64,000 nt of DNA, from positions 186,001-250,000 of the forward strand of contig CAWADK010000016.1 in the NCBI GenBank assembly GCA_963780715.1, written 5' to 3'. Under the pieces are notes generated by a model that saw nothing but the letters and a program-made list of their open reading frames with translations, ran no database searches and had not been told where the DNA came from. This document shows, one piece after another, positions 26,299 to 35,288 of this stretch. Made by a program: the position numbers and the translations under genes. Every line of letters starts with the position of its first letter. Position 1 is the first letter of the stretch. This DNA comes from JALORV01 sp963780715 (GTDB taxonomy: Bacteria; Pseudomonadota; Gammaproteobacteria; Burkholderiales; Burkholderiaceae_F).

Positions 26299-27186
26299 TC
26301 AGTGGCTCTTGATCATCGTGCCGACCCCCTGGTCGGTCAGGATTTCGAGCAGCAGGCAATGATCGACGCGCCCATCGATGATGTGCACCGCATTCACACC
26401 GCTCTTCGCGGCTTCGAGGGCGGAGGATATCTTCGGCAGCATCCCACCCGAGATCGTGCCGTCGGCGAACAATTCATCGATCTCCCGCGCCGACAGCCCG
26501 GTCAGCAAGCGGCCGTTCTTGTCGAGCACGCCAGGCGTATTGGTCAGCATGACCAGCTTCTCGGCTTTCAGGATCTCGGCGATCTTGCCGGCGACGACGT
26601 CGGCGTTGATGTTGTAGGACAGGCCGTCCGCGCCGAAGCCGATCGGCGAGATCACCGGGATGAAGGCGTCGTCCTGCAGTGCCTTCACCACCGCCGGGTT
26701 GATGGCCTCGATCTCGCCAACCTGACCGATGTCGTGCGTCTTCGCCGGATCGTTCTTGTCCGGCATCCTCATCTTGCGTGCGCGAATCAGGCCGCCGTCC
26801 TTGCCGGTCAGCCCAACCGCCTGGCCGCCAAACGCATTGATCAGCATCACCAGTTCGCCCTGCACTTCACCGGCCAGCACCCACTCGACGACTTCCATTG
26901 TCTCGGCGTCGGTCACTCGCATGCCCTGGATGAAGGTGGACTTCTTGCCGACACGCTCGAGCGCTTCGTCGATCTGCGGGCCACCGCCATGCACGACGAC
27001 CGGATTCATGCCGACCAGTTTCAGAAGGACGACATCGTGCGCAAACGCTTCTTTCAGGTTCTGGTCGATCATCGCGTTGCCGCCGTACTTCACGACGATC
27101 GTCTTGCCGTGGAAGCGCCGGATGTAGGGCAGCGCTTCGGACAGGATGTCGGCCTTCAGCTGGGGGGCGATCTGCGCGGATTCCAT
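26299..27186 (-). CDS. argB: Acetylglutamate kinase
   Basis: This enzyme phosphorylates N-acetyl-L-glutamate in the arginine pathway. The 295-residue product has the glycine loop VVKYGGNAM, the VVVHGGGPQID substrate motif, the YNINADVVAG region and the LTNTPGVLDK nucleotide-binding motif. The N-terminal helix (QLKADILSEALPYIRRFHGK) suggests the arginine-sensitive, hexameric type. The ATG at 27186 is well placed; upstream codons belong to a non-conserved stretch. No other arginine genes are in view. Confidence 0.96.
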   Translation of the reverse strand: MESAQIAPQLKADILSEALPYIRRFHGKTIVVKYGGNAMIDQNLKEAFAHDVVLLKLVGMNPVVVHGGGPQIDEALERVGKKSTFIQGMRVTDAETMEVVEWVLAGEVQGELVMLINAFGGQAVGLTGKDGGLIRARKMRMPDKNDPAKTHDIGQVGEIEAINPAVVKALQDDAFIPVISPIGFGADGLSYNINADVVAGKIAEILKAEKLVMLTNTPGVLDKNGRLLTGLSAREIDELFADGTISGGMLPKISSALEAAKSGVNAVHIIDGRVDHCLLLEILTDQGVGTMIKSH

Positions 27187-27327
27187 GGCGGGTGAGCTTC
27201 GCGAGAGGGTCGAGAACGAGTTCGGCACGAGCCGATGCGCGCGCATGTTACCCCGCCCCTCCCTGGCGTTCGCCGCGCAGGCACGCGACAGCGCTACGAT
27301 CGCTCTCTCGCGAACCGGAGACGGACC

Positions 27328-27531
27328 ATGGAGCAGGTCTTTCGCATCGAGGGCATGCATTGTGGCGGCTGCGTGGCACGCGTGACTCGCGCGCTGAAGT
27401 CGATCACCGATGACGTCGAGGTCACGCTCGACCCGCCGCAAGCGACGCTGGACGTACCGAGTGCGGTGACCGCCGAGGCGGTGCAGGCCGCCGTCGCGAC
27501 GGCCGGCGACTACACCGTCACCGCGGCCTGA
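27328..27531 (+). CDS. Small heavy-metal-associated (HMA) domain protein, CopZ-like
   Basis: The 67-residue ferredoxin-like protein has the metal motif GMHCGGC (C12, C15) near the N-terminus and the HMA strand-helix pattern. Such proteins carry Cu(I) to P-type ATPases or chaperones. It converges on the PCuAC gene block, so two copper-handling genes lie together in this oxidase-rich window. It starts at an ATG after GGAGACGGACC. Specificity for copper is inferred. Confidence 0.9.
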   Translation: MEQVFRIEGMHCGGCVARVTRALKSITDDVEVTLDPPQATLDVPSAVTAEAVQAAVATAGDYTVTAA

Positions 27532-27534
27532 GCT

Positions 27535-27711
27535 TCAGCCGTCGTCGGCGCCCTTTTTCAGCCTGACCCTCGCGGCGGCGCGCTCTGCCTTGCGCGTCGG
27601 ACCGTGCGCCCCGGCCGGGCGCCGGCGCGCGGCGGCGGCCAAGGGATTTCGCGGCCGCGGCACCGGCACCGCGATGGTCGTCTTCCCGCGGGGCGCCGCT
27701 TTCTTCGCCAC
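27535..27711 (-). CDS. Small basic protein of unknown function
   Basis: A 58-residue frame starts at a GTG that shares its first base with the PCuAC stop codon (TAGTG at 27713-27709), so it would be translated by coupling. The product is very basic, with AKKAAPRGKTTIAVPVPRPR at its start, then RNPLAAAARRRPAGAH, and ends RVRLKKGADDG. The stop lies 3 bp from the convergent HMA gene stop. The RNPL-GAH-KxER-RLxKG pattern resembles short basic proteins I recall from Betaproteobacteria, but I cannot name a family. Confidence 0.55.
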   Translation of the reverse strand: MAKKAAPRGKTTIAVPVPRPRNPLAAAARRRPAGAHGPTRKAERAAARVRLKKGADDG

Positions 27712-28169
27712 TAATGCTTGTGCGCGGCGCCCGCTGCAGCGGCTGGCGCACGGGTCGCGACCTCGACTTCGATCGGCTGCGTCACCAGGCGCTTGTCCTT
27801 GGTCTCGATGCGCAGTTCAAGCGGCACTCGCTCGCCTGCCTTGAGAGGGCGCTTCAGATCCATCAGCATCACGTGGTAGCCGCCCGGCTTGAGTTCGACG
27901 CTGCGGCCCGCCGGCAATTCAAGCCCCGTGATCGCCCGCATGCGCATGACGCTGCCTTCCATCACCATCTCGTGGATCTCGACGACGCCCGCCACGGGGC
28001 TGGCGGCGCCGATGAGGCGTGCCCCGTCGGTCGATTTCAGCGACATGAAGGCTCCGGTTGCGGTCTGTCCCTGCAGCGCCGGACGCGCCCACGCGTCGGT
28101 GACCTGCACCTGGCCGTGGCTCGCGCCCGCCCATGCCAGCAACGCCAACCATGCGAAGAATCGAATCAT
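27711..28169 (-). CDS. Periplasmic copper chaperone PCuAC
   Basis: PCuAC proteins bind Cu(I) in the periplasm and help assemble the CuA centre of cytochrome oxidase. The 152-residue product has a signal peptide (first 20 residues) and the motif H-x-M-x(n)-M-x(n)-H-x-M as VEIHEMVMEGSVMRMR and GGYHVMLMDLK. The C-terminus is rich in Ala and ends in HKH, which may add copper ligands. The ATG is at 28169. It pairs logically with the SCO1 and oxidase genes at 2.9-11.8 kb, although it is not adjacent to them. Confidence 0.93.
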   Translation of the reverse strand: MIRFFAWLALLAWAGASHGQVQVTDAWARPALQGQTATGAFMSLKSTDGARLIGAASPVAGVVEIHEMVMEGSVMRMRAITGLELPAGRSVELKPGGYHVMLMDLKRPLKAGERVPLELRIETKDKRLVTQPIEVEVATRAPAAAAGAAHKH

Positions 28170-28197
28170 GCGAAGCTCCCCGAAATAACGGGAAATT

Positions 28198-28551
28198 CTA
28201 CCGGTCGTCGGAGGTCGGCTCGCGCTCGTGCGGGCCACGCGGCGGACGCAGGCGCGGATCGACGTGCGCTGCCGCCTTGACCAGCAGATGCGCCGCAACG
28301 GGTGCCGTCATGAAGACAAAGAGCGTAATCAGCAGTTCGTGCAGGCTGGCACGGCCGGCCGCCGCAAAGTAGCCGATCGAGGCCAGCAGCACTGCCCCGA
28401 CGCCCACCGTGCTCGCCTTGGTCGGCCCGTGCAGGCGCTTGAGGAAGTCCCGGAACTTCACCAGACCCCACGCTCCGACCAGTGCGAAGGCGGCCCCCAG
28501 CACCACCAGCAGCGACAGCACGATGTCGAGCACCAACGGCAGCTCCCTCAT
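28198..28551 (-). CDS. mnhG: Na+/H+ antiporter subunit G (MnhG/MrpG/PhaG)
   Basis: The 117-residue protein has three membrane helices and the family sequence FRDFLKRLHGPTKASTVGVG. MrpG is a small subunit of the multi-component cation/proton antiporter. Its start overlaps the mnhF stop by 4 nt. It is the last gene of the Mrp operon. The charged tail after the last helix (HVDPRLRPPRGPHE) is longer than in many homologues. Confidence 0.93.
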   Translation of the reverse strand: MRELPLVLDIVLSLLVVLGAAFALVGAWGLVKFRDFLKRLHGPTKASTVGVGAVLLASIGYFAAAGRASLHELLITLFVFMTAPVAAHLLVKAAAHVDPRLRPPRGPHEREPTSDDR

Positions 28552-28823
28552 TCGATGATGTCTCCCCGCAGCAGGTACTTGGCAAGCGCCACCGTGCTGA
28601 CGAATCCCATCATCGCGATGATCAGCGCCACCTCGAAGTACACGGCCGTGTCGAAGTGGATTCCGATCAGGACCAGCAGCGCAACGGAGTTCACGTACAG
28701 CGTATCGAGCGCGAGGATGCGGTCGGCCAGCGTCGGTCCGCGCAGCAGCCGCCAGCCCGCAAGAACCAGCGCGACGACGAAGGCGCCGGCCGCCCACGGC
28801 AGCACGGTGGCGAGCAGGTTCAT
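28548..28823 (-). CDS. mnhF: Na+/H+ antiporter subunit F (MnhF/MrpF/PhaF)
   Basis: The 91-residue protein has three helices and the conserved RLLRGPTLADRILALDTLYVN segment of MrpF. It is part of the Mrp antiporter complex. Its ATG overlaps the mnhE stop by 4 nt and its own stop overlaps mnhG, so the operon is tightly coupled. Confidence 0.94.
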   Translation of the reverse strand: MNLLATVLPWAAGAFVVALVLAGWRLLRGPTLADRILALDTLYVNSVALLVLIGIHFDTAVYFEVALIIAMMGFVSTVALAKYLLRGDIIE

Positions 28824-29314
28824 CGCTGATCTCCTTCGAAGATCGCCATCAGTGGCCGTTCGTAGCGTCGCTTGATCGACGCGATGAGGTCCACCGGATC
28901 GTCCACGTGCAGCGCATGAACGAGCAGGTGCTGACGGTCCTCGGACAGGTCCACCGACAGCGTGCCGGGCGTCATCGTGATGATGCTGGCGAGACTGGCG
29001 AGACCATAGGGTTCGCGGATCGACAGCGGGATCCAGACGAAGCCCGGACGGATGCGCTCTTCGGGACCGAGGATCTGCCCCGCGACGACGAACGCGGAAG
29101 CAACGATGTCGTACAGCACGACGCCTGCGAGCCGCACGGCCGCTCCCCATGCGCCGAGCCGCGGTCGGTCCGGCCGCAGGCGCTCGCTCCACAGAGGAAT
29201 CGCGATCGCAAGCACGGCAGCGAGCACGATGTGGCCCGCCGACACACTTCCAACCAGCAGCAGCCAGCCGGTGAACAGCATGGCCGAGAGGAGCGGAGCC
29301 GGGACGAGCCGCAT
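28820..29314 (-). CDS. mnhE: Na+/H+ antiporter subunit E (MnhE/MrpE/PhaE)
   Basis: The 164-residue protein has two or three N-terminal helices and the C-terminal cytoplasmic domain of MrpE, with LASIITMTPGTLSVDL and HALHVDDP. The start MRLVPAPLL at 29314 overlaps the mnhD stop (TGATG). An upstream in-frame ATG at 29350 would run into mnhD and is less likely. Confidence 0.93.
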   Translation of the reverse strand: MRLVPAPLLSAMLFTGWLLLVGSVSAGHIVLAAVLAIAIPLWSERLRPDRPRLGAWGAAVRLAGVVLYDIVASAFVVAGQILGPEERIRPGFVWIPLSIREPYGLASLASIITMTPGTLSVDLSEDRQHLLVHALHVDDPVDLIASIKRRYERPLMAIFEGDQR

Positions 29315-30888
29315 CACTTCACTTTCTCCATGTCGACGCGCGGATTCCACGCCGGCGGCGCAGGCTCGGCACCGAGCACCGCAGCGATGTAGCCCTTGCG
29401 ATCAAGCAGCTGGTGTGCCGTGGCCTCGGCATAACGCGCCAGCGGCCCGGCCCACAGCACGATGCCGCAGGCGATCACCAGCAGCAGCGCCAACGCACCC
29501 CGTTCCGGCGGCGACATGCGCGCGGCGGCCGTCTGCATCGCGTTGGGCGCTTCCGCCTTCCAGAACACCGTCGAGCCGGCGCGCGCCAGCGCAACGACGA
29601 TGCCGAGGCTCGACAGCAGCACGACAGCCCAGACAGCCACCGCCAGGGACTCCCCACGGCTGGCGGCGAGCAGCATGCTCTTGCCGAGAAAACCGCCGAA
29701 CGGTGGCAAGCCGGCGATCGCCACGGCGAGCAGGAAGAAGAGTGTCCCGTACGCGCCCGCCGAGGCCAGCGGCGCCGGCACCATTTCGTCGCCTGCGTGT
29801 CCGCGCGAAGCGACGGTGGAGTCCACCAGCAGAAAGAGCGCAGCCGCCACGACAGTGCTGTGCACGAGATAGAACAGACCCGCGGCGAGCGTGCCGGCCG
29901 ACCCGAGGCCTACGGCCAGCAGCAGCATCCCGGCGGAGGCCAGCACGAGGTAGGCCACCAGCCGCCGCAGGTGCCACGCGGCCAGCGCCCCGAAGGCGGC
30001 CAGCGCCAGCGTCGCAAGTGCCAGCCACGGCAGCCAGGGTTCCGCCACCGACGCTGCCGCCCCGGCCTCCGGGCCGAACAGCAGCGTGGTCGAGCGTGCA
30101 ATGCAGTAGACGCCCACCTTGGTCATGATGACAAAGAGCGCCGCCACCGGCGCGGTCGCAGCTCCATAGGTGTCGGTCAGCCAGAAGTACAGCGGAAAGA
30201 CTGCGGCCTTCACACCGAAGACAACGATCAGCAGCAGCGCGGCGGACTGCAGCACGGCAGCGCTTTCGGCCGGCACCGCCGGTATGCGCTGCGCAAGGTC
30301 CGCCATGTTCAGCGTGCCCGTCAGGCCGTAGAGCGTCGACACTGCAAGCAGGAACAGCGCCGAACCCGTCAGGTTGAATACGACGTAGTGCACCGAGGCG
30401 CGCAGCCGCACCGGCCCGGCTCCGTAAAGCAGCAGTCCGTAGGAGGCGATCAGCAGCACCTCGAAGAAGACGAACAGGTTGAAGAGGTCCGCCGTCAGGA
30501 AGGCGCCGTTGAGTCCCATCAGCTGGAACTGGAACAGTGCATGGAAGTGCGGCCCGCGCTCATCGTGCCGACCGTGCGCCCCGCGCCCGCAGGCGTAGAG
30601 CACGCTGGCGACGGCGACCAGCGCAGTCAGCACCAGCATCAGCGCCGCAAGCCGGTCAAGCGCCAGCGCGATGCCGAACGGGGCCCGCCAGTTGCCCAGC
30701 AGATAGGCGCTGACTTCGCCACTGTCGGCGAGCACGGCAAGGCGCAATACGATCACCGCCAGGGCAAGCGTGGCGCCGATCGACACGGCGGCCGCCGCAC
30801 GCGGGGAGCGCCGCTCGACCAGCAGCGCCAGCGCGCCTGCCAGCAGCGGCAGCACGATCGGCGCGACGATCCAGTGCGATCCCGTCAT
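29314..30888 (-). CDS. mnhD: Na+/H+ antiporter subunit D (MnhD/MrpD/PhaD)
   Basis: This 524-residue proton-channel subunit is homologous to complex I NuoM/NuoN, with about fourteen helices. It includes the discontinuous-helix lysine region (LIVVFGVKAAVFPLYFWLTDTYG, split here as VFGVKAAVFPLYFWL and TDTYGAA) and a conserved glutamate in LFVFFEVLLIASYGL. It transports ions together with MrpA. It overlaps mnhC upstream by 4 nt. Confidence 0.95.
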   Translation of the reverse strand: MTGSHWIVAPIVLPLLAGALALLVERRSPRAAAAVSIGATLALAVIVLRLAVLADSGEVSAYLLGNWRAPFGIALALDRLAALMLVLTALVAVASVLYACGRGAHGRHDERGPHFHALFQFQLMGLNGAFLTADLFNLFVFFEVLLIASYGLLLYGAGPVRLRASVHYVVFNLTGSALFLLAVSTLYGLTGTLNMADLAQRIPAVPAESAAVLQSAALLLIVVFGVKAAVFPLYFWLTDTYGAATAPVAALFVIMTKVGVYCIARSTTLLFGPEAGAAASVAEPWLPWLALATLALAAFGALAAWHLRRLVAYLVLASAGMLLLAVGLGSAGTLAAGLFYLVHSTVVAAALFLLVDSTVASRGHAGDEMVPAPLASAGAYGTLFFLLAVAIAGLPPFGGFLGKSMLLAASRGESLAVAVWAVVLLSSLGIVVALARAGSTVFWKAEAPNAMQTAAARMSPPERGALALLLVIACGIVLWAGPLARYAEATAHQLLDRKGYIAAVLGAEPAPPAWNPRVDMEKVK

Positions 30889-31259
30889 CGCACGCTCTCG
30901 CCGGCCGCCGCGGACGGCGAAGCCGGTTCCTCGCAGTCGACGTGGTCGCTCTGCGTCTCGGCACGCGCCCGCAGGGCGATGACCAGCAGCAGGGCTGTCA
31001 TCGCGAAACTGATGACGATGGCCGTCAGCACTAGCGCCTGCGGCAGCGGATCAGCGTATTCCGCCAGCGATGCAACGCGCTTGCCGTCAATGATCGGCGA
31101 CTTGTTGACTGCCACCCGGCCCGTCACGAAGATGAAGACATTCACCGCGTAGGACAGCAACGTCATGCCGAGGACGACGTCAAACGTGCGGGCACGCAGC
31201 AGCAGGTAGACGCCCGCGCCGGCCATCACACCGATGAAGAGTGCGAGCAGCGCCTCCAT
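30885..31259 (-). CDS. mnhC: Na+/H+ antiporter subunit C (MnhC/MrpC/PhaC)
   Basis: The 124-residue, three-helix protein is homologous to NuoK, with GMTLLSYAVNVFIF and DPLPQALVLTAIVISFA. Its start shares a base with the mnhAB stop (TGATG). The C-terminal tail after the last helix is acidic (DHVDCEEPASPS). Confidence 0.94.
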   Translation of the reverse strand: MEALLALFIGVMAGAGVYLLLRARTFDVVLGMTLLSYAVNVFIFVTGRVAVNKSPIIDGKRVASLAEYADPLPQALVLTAIVISFAMTALLLVIALRARAETQSDHVDCEEPASPSAAAGESVR

Positions 31260-34033
31260 CAGCGGGCCGCCTGCAGCCGGCCCAGCGCGGCCAGCATCAT
31301 CATCGTCGCGCCGACAACGGTGAGAAACACGCCGAGGTCGAACACGCTGGCGCTCGCCAGCGGCACCGGGCCGAGGAGCGGCAGCTGCGGATAGTCGTAG
31401 GTGCTGGTGAGAAACGGACTGCCGAAGAGCCAGCTTGCCAGGCCGGTCAGACCCGCGATCAGCAGCCCGCTGCCCACCCACGGCGAGAAGTCGCGCGGCA
31501 GCCGCTCCTCCGTCCAGTGCTGTCCGTTGGCGACGTACTGCAGGATGAGCCCGATGGCCAGGACCAGGCCGGCAATGAAACCGCCGCCCGGTTCATTGTG
31601 ACCGCGGACGAGCAGGAAGACTGCCACCAGCACGACAAATGGCAGCAGCAGCCGCGAGATCAGCGCCAGCATCAGCGACACCTGACCGGAGTCCAGTGCG
31701 GGCTGCGATGCCGGGCGGTGCGCGATCGCCCTCGTGCCCGGAACCAGCAGCGCCGCAATGATGATCGCAGCGATGCCGAGCACCGTGATCTCGCCCAGCG
31801 TATCGAAGCCACGAAAGTCGACGATGATGACGTTGACCGCATTCGCCCCGCCGCCGAGCGACACAGCGTTGGCGAGGAAGTACGAGGCGATCGAGTCGAA
31901 GGGTCGAGTCATCACCATGAAGGCGAGCGCCGCGGTTCCGAGACCGGCCGCGACGGCGACGCACAAGTGCAGCACGATCCGCGCCTGCCGCCCCTCGCGC
32001 GGGCTTGCCTGCGGCAGCCAGTGCAGCGCCAACATCATCAGCACAACCGTCACGAGTTCGACGAGCACCTGCGTGAGCGCCAGATCCGGCGCCGACAGGT
32101 AGACGAACACCCACGCCACGACCAGCCCTACTGCGCCGAGGAATAGCAGCGCCACCAGGCGGCGCCGGTACGTGGCCGCTGCCGCGATCGCGAAGACGGC
32201 TCCCATCAGCAGGACCGCCGCCGCAATCGGCCCGGTTGGCGTCAACGGCGCCACCGTACCGACCGCTCCACCGCGCAGGAACGGCAGAGCACCGGCGACC
32301 AGGGCCACCAGCACCAGAATCAGCAGGTACCACTGCAGGCTGCCGTTCTGCAGCGCGTGCGTCAACGCGCGTGCCGCCCCGATGCCGCGCTCGAGGACGA
32401 GCAGGAACGCCTCCCGGCCGCCGCGCGGCAGCAGGATCACGCGGTGCAGGTTGACGAAGCGCTGCAGCCCGAAGTAAAGCGCGAGCCCTCCCGCCAGCGC
32501 GATCACCGACATGAGGAGTGGAAGATTGAAGCCGTGCCAGAGAGCGAGGCTGTACTCTGGCAGTGGGCCCCCCAGCGCCGCAGCCGCCGCCACCGCGAGC
32601 AGCGGTCCCACCGTCAGCGCAGGAGCAATGCCGACGGCCAGGCAGATAACGACCAGGATCTCGACCGGCACGCGCATGAAGCGCGGCGGCTCATGCGGCG
32701 TATGCGTCAGCCCGACCGGCTCGCCGTTGAAGAAGACGTCGTGGATGAAGCGCGCGCTGTACGCCACGCTGAAAATGCCCGCGATCGTCGCACCCACCGG
32801 CAACGCAAGGGCGATCAACCGTGGGCCTTCGGCCGCCACCGCGACACCGAAGAACATTTCCTTGGAGAGGAACCCGTTGAGCAACGGCACGCCCGCCATC
32901 GCGGCGCTTGCGACCATCGCGAGCGCACCGGTCCATGGCAGGTACTTCCACAGCCCGTTGAGGCGCCGCATGTCACGCGACCCGGTCTCATGGTCGATGA
33001 TGCCGGCCGCCATGAAGAGCGAGGCCTTGAAGGTCGCGTGATTGAGTATGTGGAATACGCCCGCTACGACCGCCAGCGCGTTGTCCATGCCGAAGAGCAG
33101 AGTGATCAGGCCCAGATGGCTGATGGTCGAGTACGCGAGCAGCCCCTTGAGGTCATGCTGGAAAATCGCCAGATAGGCGCCCACCAGCAGGGTTGCCAGT
33201 CCGGTCAGGCTGACAAGCCAGAACCATGCGTCTGAGTGTCCCAGCGCGGGGTACATGCGTGCCAGCAGAAACACGCCTGCCTTGACCATCGTGGCGGAGT
33301 GCAGGTAGGCCGATACAGGTGTCGGCGCCGCCATGGCGTGCGGCAGCCAAAAGTGGAACGGAAACTGCGCACTTTTCGTGAACGCGCCCAGCAACACCAG
33401 CACCAGGGCCGGCAGATACAGTGGATCGGCGCGGATCGCGTCGCCTGCCTTCAGAACTGCATCGAGCTGGAAGCTGCCGACGATGTGCCCGAGCAGCAGC
33501 ACGCCGCCGAGGAGGGCCAGTCCGCCGGCGCCGGTGATCGTCAGCGCCATGCGGGCGCCCTCGCGCGCGTCCGTACGATGATTCCAGTAGCCGATCAGCA
33601 GGAACGAGGCGAGGCTGGTCGCTTCCCAGAACACGACCAGCAGCAGCAGGTTATCCGCCAGCACCAGCCCCAGCATGGCGCCCATGAAGAGCAGCAGGTA
33701 ACGGAAGAAGCGCGCCGCCGGATCGTTCGCATGCAGGTAGTAGGCGGCATAGAGCACGACAAGCGCGCCGATGGCGCAGATGAGCAGGGCGAACACCCAC
33801 GCCAGTCCGTCCATGCGGAAGCCGAACGTCAGGCCCAGCGTCGGCAGCCATTCGACCGACCAGCGCAGCACCTGGCCACGAAAGATCTCCGGCGCGGCTG
33901 CCAGCACCAGCGCCAATGCAGCCAGCGTGACGACGCCGGCCACCCACGCGGCGACGTTTCGACGCTCGTTCGATACCGCACCGAGCAACGCAGCGCCGGC
34001 GAAGGGCAGCAACGCGAGCAGCAGGAGCTTCAT
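31259..34033 (-). CDS. mnhA: Na+/H+ antiporter fused subunits A and B (MnhAB/MrpAB/PhaAB)
   Basis: The 924-residue protein contains a NuoL-like MrpA core (conserved WEATSLASFLLIG, FTKSAQFPFHFWLPHAM and LLAYSTISHLGL) and an extended C-terminal region. It ends in an MrpB-like domain (SRLLLPFVVLVAVFLLVRGHNEPGGGFIAGL, read as two halves around VRGHNEPGGG). The A/B fusion is typical of the PhaAB form in proteobacteria. It is the first subunit gene and directly follows the CaCA exchanger, overlapping it by 4 nt. The complex exports Na+ (and perhaps K+) in exchange for protons. Confidence 0.95.
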   Translation of the reverse strand: MKLLLLALLPFAGAALLGAVSNERRNVAAWVAGVVTLAALALVLAAAPEIFRGQVLRWSVEWLPTLGLTFGFRMDGLAWVFALLICAIGALVVLYAAYYLHANDPAARFFRYLLLFMGAMLGLVLADNLLLLVVFWEATSLASFLLIGYWNHRTDAREGARMALTITGAGGLALLGGVLLLGHIVGSFQLDAVLKAGDAIRADPLYLPALVLVLLGAFTKSAQFPFHFWLPHAMAAPTPVSAYLHSATMVKAGVFLLARMYPALGHSDAWFWLVSLTGLATLLVGAYLAIFQHDLKGLLAYSTISHLGLITLLFGMDNALAVVAGVFHILNHATFKASLFMAAGIIDHETGSRDMRRLNGLWKYLPWTGALAMVASAAMAGVPLLNGFLSKEMFFGVAVAAEGPRLIALALPVGATIAGIFSVAYSARFIHDVFFNGEPVGLTHTPHEPPRFMRVPVEILVVICLAVGIAPALTVGPLLAVAAAAALGGPLPEYSLALWHGFNLPLLMSVIALAGGLALYFGLQRFVNLHRVILLPRGGREAFLLVLERGIGAARALTHALQNGSLQWYLLILVLVALVAGALPFLRGGAVGTVAPLTPTGPIAAAVLLMGAVFAIAAAATYRRRLVALLFLGAVGLVVAWVFVYLSAPDLALTQVLVELVTVVLMMLALHWLPQASPREGRQARIVLHLCVAVAAGLGTAALAFMVMTRPFDSIASYFLANAVSLGGGANAVNVIIVDFRGFDTLGEITVLGIAAIIIAALLVPGTRAIAHRPASQPALDSGQVSLMLALISRLLLPFVVLVAVFLLVRGHNEPGGGFIAGLVLAIGLILQYVANGQHWTEERLPRDFSPWVGSGLLIAGLTGLASWLFGSPFLTSTYDYPQLPLLGPVPLASASVFDLGVFLTVVGATMMMLAALGRLQAAR

Positions 34034-35109
34034 GCAGCGGAGCGGGGCTTGCGCACCAGCACGACGATCAGCGTGATGACCGTGATCGGAATGACGAAGC
34101 TCATCATCGCCGTCGAGAACGGCTCGAGCGCGGCATGCTTCTGTGCGGCCAGTACCAGATACGCGACATAACAAAGGTAGTACAGCAGGAAGACGCCGCC
34201 TTCCCAGCGCGCGATTTCGCGCCCGGTGATGAGCACCGGCAGGCAGGCGAGTGCGACAGCCAGCATGACCCAGATGTCGAAGGCCAGCACTGCCGGCGGC
34301 ATGGTCAACCCCTCGGCGCCGGACGCCAGGCCGGCCAGTCCGAGGCAACCGAGGATGTTGAACGTGTTACTGCCGATGACGTTGCCCACCGCGATGTCGC
34401 GCTCCCCCTTGAGCGCGGCCGCAATCGAGGTCGCGACCTCCGGCAGCGAAGTGCCTGCAGCGACGATCGTCAGTCCGATGACGAGGTCACTGACACCCAT
34501 CGCCTTGGCAAAATTGACCGACGCTGTCACCAGCCACTCCGAGCCGAAGACCAGCGCAACGAGTCCGACGATGATGAGCGCAAGTTGCACCGGCATCCTG
34601 GAATCCCAGGCCCCGGCCTGCGCTGCACTGAAGTCTTCCGCGTACTCCGCCTGGGCCATGGCAGTCTGCCGCCGCGACTGTCTTACCAGGTAGACCGTGT
34701 AGACGATCAGCAGAGCGAACAAAAGCGCCGCGTCTGCAAAGCCGAGCGTGTGATCCAGGCCCAGCACCAGCAGCAGCAGCGACGCGCCAATCATTACCGG
34801 CACCTCCTGGCGGATCAACTGGACATTGACGACGAGCGGCGCAATCAGGGCGCTGGCGCCGAGGATGAATAAGACATTGAAGATGTTGCTGCCGACGACG
34901 TTTCCGATGGCGAGGTCGGTCTTGCCGTCGAGCACCGCACCGACCGACACCGCCACCTCGGGCGCGCTGGTGCCGAAGGCCACGATGGTCAGCCCCACGA
35001 CCAGCGGCGATATGCCGAGCGAAAGCGCCAGCTTGGACGCTCCGCGCACCAGCAGCGATGCGCCGGCCACGAGCGAAGCGAGGCCCAGCGCAAAAAGGAG
35101 AAGGTTCAT
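34030..35109 (-). CDS. Calcium/sodium antiporter, CaCA family (YrbG-like)
   Basis: The 359-residue membrane protein has ten helices in two inverted halves, each with an alpha-repeat motif: VAFGTSAPEVAVSVGA with GNVVGSNIFN in the first half, and VAAGTSLPEVATSIAA with GNVIGSNTFN in the second. This defines K+-independent Na+/Ca2+ exchangers of the YrbG type. It leads the Mrp operon, overlapping mnhAB by 4 nt, so a cation exchanger and an Na+/H+ antiporter are probably co-expressed. Its ion specificity is inferred. Confidence 0.93.
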   Translation of the reverse strand: MNLLLFALGLASLVAGASLLVRGASKLALSLGISPLVVGLTIVAFGTSAPEVAVSVGAVLDGKTDLAIGNVVGSNIFNVLFILGASALIAPLVVNVQLIRQEVPVMIGASLLLLVLGLDHTLGFADAALLFALLIVYTVYLVRQSRRQTAMAQAEYAEDFSAAQAGAWDSRMPVQLALIIVGLVALVFGSEWLVTASVNFAKAMGVSDLVIGLTIVAAGTSLPEVATSIAAALKGERDIAVGNVIGSNTFNILGCLGLAGLASGAEGLTMPPAVLAFDIWVMLAVALACLPVLITGREIARWEGGVFLLYYLCYVAYLVLAAQKHAALEPFSTAMMSFVIPITVITLIVVLVRKPRSAA

Positions 35110-35288
35110 CGAATTCCCGTGGCCGACCGTCGGGCGAGAGCCCGGTCGCCGCAGAGTATAGGGAGGACACCGCGCCCATGCGCTGCCACGACGGATCCGT
35201 GTTTCCGCGCCTTGACGTATCAAGTCACCGCGCACCGCCCTGTGTCGGGTGGCGCCGCGCAGGTCGCCGCGCGTCCTCGCAGCGGCTG

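Noticed and set aside
29413..31152. A 579-codon open frame opposite mnhD and mnhC
   Set aside because: It has antisense shadow composition, while the minus-strand genes are certain.
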